A stretch of DNA of 64,000 nt, from assembly GCA_900317885.1 (NCBI GenBank), contig ONIM01000003.1, forward strand, positions 1 to 64,000. The letters run 5' to 3'. A model generated the notes under the pieces. The model did no database searches. It worked only from the letters and a program-made list of their open reading frames with translations, and was not told the origin of the DNA. The position numbers and the translations under genes are program-made. The DNA comes from an uncultured Bacteroidales bacterium. GTDB taxonomy: Bacteria > Bacteroidota > Bacteroidia > Bacteroidales > Paludibacteraceae. Below, one piece after another: positions 60,703 to 64,000 of the stretch; the stretch's first letter is position 1; each line of letters begins with the position of its first letter.

Positions 60703-62304
60703 ATGGTACATGAATTTGATTTTTTGATTATTGGTGGCGGCGTAGCAGGCATGAGTTTTGCGCTGCAGGTAGCCCGCACCGGTAAGTACCGCATCGCGTT
60801 GTGTTGCAAGACGACGCTGGATGAAGCCAACACGGCCAAAGCACAAGGCGGCATTGCGTCAGTGACCAATCTCTTGGTCGATGATTTTGAGAAGCATATC
60901 CACGACACCATGGTAGCGGGCGACTGGTTAAGCGACCCGGCTGCTGTGGAGCAAGTGGTGCGCAACGCGCCGAGAGGCATCGAGGAGTTGGTACAATGGG
61001 GCGTGAACTTCGACAAGAAGGAAGACGGCGAGTTTGACCTCCACCGCGAGGGCGGTCACTCTCAGTTCCGTATTCTTCACCATGCGGACGACACGGGCGC
61101 GGAGATTCAGAGAGGATTAATGGAAGCGGTGCGCCGCAATCCGTATATAGACGTCCTGGAGAACCATTTTGCAGTAGAGATCATCACCCAGCACCATCTG
61201 GGAGTTCGTGTGACAAGACGGACTCCGGATATCGAGTGCTACGGCGCATATATCTTGAATCCCGAGACGCAGAAGATCGACACGTACCTGAGTCGTATCA
61301 CGCTCATGGCAACCGGTGGCACCGGAGCTGTGTACGCGACGACGACCAACCCGGAGATAGCTACGGGCGACGGCATCGCGATGGTCTATCGCGCCAAGGG
61401 ACAGGTCAAAGATATGGAGTTCGTGCAGTTCCACCCGACCTCGCTCTTCAACCCCGCGGAGACGCACCCGGCGTATCTCATCACGGAGGCGATGCGCGGC
61501 TACGGAGGTATCCTGAGACTGCCCAACGGCGAGGAGTTCATGCAGAAATACGACCCGCGTCTGTCTCTCGCGCCGCGGGATATCGTTGCGCGTGCGATAG
61601 ATAATGAGATGAAGATCCACGCCATCGATCATGTGTGCCTCGACGTGACGCACAAGGACCCGGAGGAGACCAAGCATCATTTCCCCAATATCTACGCCAA
61701 ATGTCTTTCTATCGGCATTGACATCACCAAGGACTACATCCCCGTAGCCCCCTGCGCGCATTACATGTGCGGAGGTATCAAGGTCGATCTGGACGGCCAG
61801 AGTACCATCCGCAGGTTATACGCCGTAGGCGAGTGTTCCTGTACGGGTCTGCACGGCGGTAACCGTCTGGCGTCTAACTCGCTTATCGAAGCGGTCGTTT
61901 ACGCCGACGCGGCAGCCAGACACAGTCTCTCTGTTATCGATGAGTATGATTTCAACCGCGCTGTACCGGAGTGGAATGACGAGGGTACGCTCTCTAACGA
62001 AGAGCGCGTGCTGATTGCGCAGGACGTGAAAGAGGTCGGTCAGATCATGTCCACGTATGTGGGTATCGTCCGTTCGGACTTACGTCTGAGAAGGGCTTGG
62101 GAGCGTCTCGATCTGCTCTACGAAGAGACCGAAGAACTCTTCAAGCGCGTGAAGGCGACGAAAGATATCTGCGAGTTAAGAAACATGATCAATGTCGGCT
62201 ATCTGATTACCCGTCAGGCATTGGAGCGCAAAGAGAGCAGGGGGTTGCATTACTCGATCGACTACCCCCGTACGGATAATCATCATCCGCAAGAAGTATG
62301 GTAA
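60703..62304 (+). CDS. nadB: L-aspartate oxidase NadB
   Basis: NadB oxidises aspartate to iminoaspartate, the first step of NAD synthesis. It belongs to the fumarate-reductase flavoprotein group: IIGGGVAGMSFALQVA, AKAQGGIASVT, the REGGHSQFRILH block, ATGGTGAVY and APCAHYMCGGIKVDLDGQST. The length of 533 residues is normal. nadA and nadC are not nearby. The next gene starts seven bases before its stop, or 12 bases after it for the preferred start. Confidence 0.95.
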   Translation: MVHEFDFLIIGGGVAGMSFALQVARTGKYRIALCCKTTLDEANTAKAQGGIASVTNLLVDDFEKHIHDTMVAGDWLSDPAAVEQVVRNAPRGIEELVQWGVNFDKKEDGEFDLHREGGHSQFRILHHADDTGAEIQRGLMEAVRRNPYIDVLENHFAVEIITQHHLGVRVTRRTPDIECYGAYILNPETQKIDTYLSRITLMATGGTGAVYATTTNPEIATGDGIAMVYRAKGQVKDMEFVQFHPTSLFNPAETHPAYLITEAMRGYGGILRLPNGEEFMQKYDPRLSLAPRDIVARAIDNEMKIHAIDHVCLDVTHKDPEETKHHFPNIYAKCLSIGIDITKDYIPVAPCAHYMCGGIKVDLDGQSTIRRLYAVGECSCTGLHGGNRLASNSLIEAVVYADAAARHSLSVIDEYDFNRAVPEWNDEGTLSNEERVLIAQDVKEVGQIMSTYVGIVRSDLRLRRAWERLDLLYEETEELFKRVKATKDICELRNMINVGYLITRQALERKESRGLHYSIDYPRTDNHHPQEVW

Positions 62305-62315
62305 ATGATCTGCGT

Positions 62316-62741
62316 ATGCGAAAAACAGGAATCATCATCTTATTAGGCATCTTCTCCGTCCTGTCGGTATGGGCGGAGGACGTTGTGTATCTGACGACGG
62401 AGCAGTTTAAAGCCCGGATTTTCGATTATCGGCACAATAAGGAATGGCAGTACGCCGGCGATAAACCCTGCGTGATTGATTTTTATACCACGTGGTGCGG
62501 CCCTTGCAAGCGACTGGCGCCTATCATGGAGGAGATGAGCCAGAAATACTGCGATCAGGTCATCTTCTACAAGGCGGACACGGAGCGCGAGCGTGAGCTG
62601 GCGTACGTCTTCGGCATCAACTCTATCCCGCAGGTGCTCTATATCCCTACGGAAGGAAAACCGATGCTGCTCAAGGGATTGTATCCCAAGGAAGAGATCG
62701 AGAAGATCATCGATGAGTTTTTACTAAAAAAAGAGAGATAA
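62316..62741 (+). CDS. Secreted thioredoxin-fold protein (141 aa)
   Basis: A signal peptide (MRKTGIIILLGIFSVLSVWA) is followed by a thioredoxin domain with the active site WCGPC in FYTTWCGPCKRLAP and the cis-Pro in GINSIPQVLYIP. It probably acts in periplasmic thiol exchange. The start at 62316 gives a clean signal peptide; an earlier ATG at 62298 would add six residues. It is one base away from the antiporter start region. Confidence 0.88.
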   Translation: MRKTGIIILLGIFSVLSVWAEDVVYLTTEQFKARIFDYRHNKEWQYAGDKPCVIDFYTTWCGPCKRLAPIMEEMSQKYCDQVIFYKADTERERELAYVFGINSIPQVLYIPTEGKPMLLKGLYPKEEIEKIIDEFLLKKER

Positions 62742-62742
62742 A

Positions 62743-64000
62743 TGCAGGTAGAGTTTGCGCTGTTGGTATTGTCCTTGTTGTTCTTTATCAGTATTTTTGC
62801 GGATAAGATCGGCTATAAGTATGGTGTACCTGCCCTGCTGCTTTTCTTGGCGGTAGGTATGTTTTTCGGTTCGCACTCGCTGGGCGCGTTCTTCGAGACC
62901 GACCGCGTGGAGATTGATATAGACACGGCGGAGGCGCTGAGTACGGTAGCGATGTGTATCATCCTTTTTACCGGCGGCATGGAGACGAAGATGAGCGATA
63001 TCAAGTCGGTCCTGGCGCCGGGAATCACCTTGGCTACTTTAGGCGTCTTGCTGACCTGCGTCATTACAGGCGTGATCATCTATTATATCTTCGGATGGAT
63101 CAATGCCGTAGCGAGTGTGTCGATATGGGTGGCGTTGCTCATGGCGGCGACGATGAGCAGTACGGATAGCGCGAGTGTGTTCTCTGTATTGCGCACGAAC
63201 GGTATCGGAATGAAGCATAACCTCCGGCCGCTTTTAGAGTTGGAGTCCGGCGCGAACGATCCCATGGCTTACGTCCTGACAACGACGCTGATAGGGGTCG
63301 TACTCACGGCCCAGAAGTTCCCCGGCGCAGAGCACGCTATCTCTGCCCTTTCCGTCGTGCAGATCATCGCTATCCAGCTGGTGATGGGGACGGTCCTGGG
63401 ATTCGCTTTGGGCGAGGGACTGGTGATGATCATGAGGAGGGTCAAGTTAGGCAACGAAGCGTTGTACCCCATCATGATTCTGACGGCGTGTATCTTCATC
63501 TTCGCCGTGACGTATTACCTGAAGGGAAACACCTATCTGGCGGTTTATGTAGGAGGACTGATCATCGGTAACAGCAAGTTCACCCGGAAGCGCCAGACCA
63601 AGTCTTTCTTCAGCGGTCTGGTATGGCTCAGCCAACTGGTGATGTTCCTGATGTTAGGTCTGATGGTGAACCCGATTGATCTACTCAATTATAAAGTATG
63701 GTTGCCGTGTCTGATTATCAGTATCGTGATGATTTGTATCTCCCGTCCGGCTGCCGTATGGCTCTGTATGTGGCCGTTCAAGCAGTACCACGGGCGAGAC
63801 AAACTGATGCTCAGCTGGGTTGGCCTGAAAGGTGCGGTACCGATTATCTTCGCCATTATGTGCAAGGCGCAAGGGGTGCCGTCTGCCGACTTGATCTTCA
63901 ACGTGGTCTTCCTCTGCACGATCGTCTCGCTCTTGGCGCAAGGCACGACACTAACCTGGATGGCGCAGAAACTGAACCTCGCAACGTCGCAGAAAGAGGT
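62743..64000 (+). CDS. Potassium (or sodium)/proton antiporter, CPA1 type, cut by the window end
   Basis: The frame starts at ATG 62743 (MQVEFALLVLSLLFFISIFA) and is still open after 419 codons. Many membrane helices follow: KYGVPALLLFLAVGMFFG, CIILFTGGMETKMSDI, AATMSSTDSASVFSVLR and LLELESGANDPMAYVLTT. The last two are the conserved ion-binding segments (STD and ND) of the NhaP/CvrA group. It should expel K+ or Na+ in exchange for protons. In relatives a C-terminal cytoplasmic TrkA-type domain may follow outside the window. Confidence 0.9.

Overview
The window is chromosomal DNA of a Bacteroidota organism, most likely an uncultured or little-studied Bacteroidales. The evidence is internal: promoters follow the Bacteroidota pattern (TTTG, about 20 bases, TAnnTTTG) at sixteen places, Shine-Dalgarno sites are scarce, a giant surface protein ends in a type IX secretion sorting domain, and several families typical of the phylum are present (OstA-like protein, DUF4271 next to hemD, DUF2582, fused NfnA/GltD-type flavoprotein, one-polypeptide UxaA). 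Most of the window is GC-balanced housekeeping DNA.

Layout. 1-8854: a C9 tract in the leader of a 2659-residue secreted protein, followed by a small partner with a C-terminal membrane anchor. 8921-9742: an NlpC/P60 cell-wall hydrolase. 9783-10556 (minus): a tRNA-Leu(UAA) gene split by a group I intron that carries an HNH endonuclease gene. 10695-17701: HD phosphohydrolase, lpxD, lpxC, lpxA, glnS, an HsdR_N-like nuclease-fold protein and phoH. 17716-27554 (minus): an AraC regulator, tRNA-Glu with rpsT, a glycosyltransferase, a radical SAM protein, dnaG, and an envelope cluster (beta-barrel protein, OstA-like protein, SurA, PPIase-like lipoprotein). 27698-29420: udk and a split chromate transporter. 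29417-31660 (minus): a UvrD/PcrA helicase, divergent from aroB. 32777-40960 (minus): rfbB, birA, dacB, the NfnA/GltD fusion, deoC, psd, an SRPBCC protein and a lipoprotein. 41105-52572 (plus): a TPR/OmpA-like lipoprotein, mutL, acpP-fabF, a winged-helix protein, asd, a U32 peptidase-family protein, DUF4271, hemD, rnpA, yidD and trmD. 52764-56614 (minus): a C10 cysteine protease, a Ca/Na antiporter and ychF. 56916-64000 (plus): uxaB, uxaA, a comF-like gene, nadB, a thioredoxin-fold protein and a truncated cation/proton antiporter.

The most striking object is the intron. A complete group I fold (P1 to P9) can be traced by hand. It sits after U34 of the anticodon, and the HNH reading frame fills the P1 loop, so that its last codons contain the internal guide and its stop codon lies in P2. 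A second theme is a set of short repeats (AGACCGCT..GCTGAC units, a CTCCCTTCCCTT palindrome, telomere-like CCCTAA, TTTCGAC heptads and others). They lie between genes and, repeatedly, in frame inside conserved proteins at loops or domain linkers. A third is a group of promoters placed 8 to 11 bases before the start codon, implying nearly leaderless mRNAs.

All calls come from reading the sequence and from memory of protein families. No database search or folding program was run.
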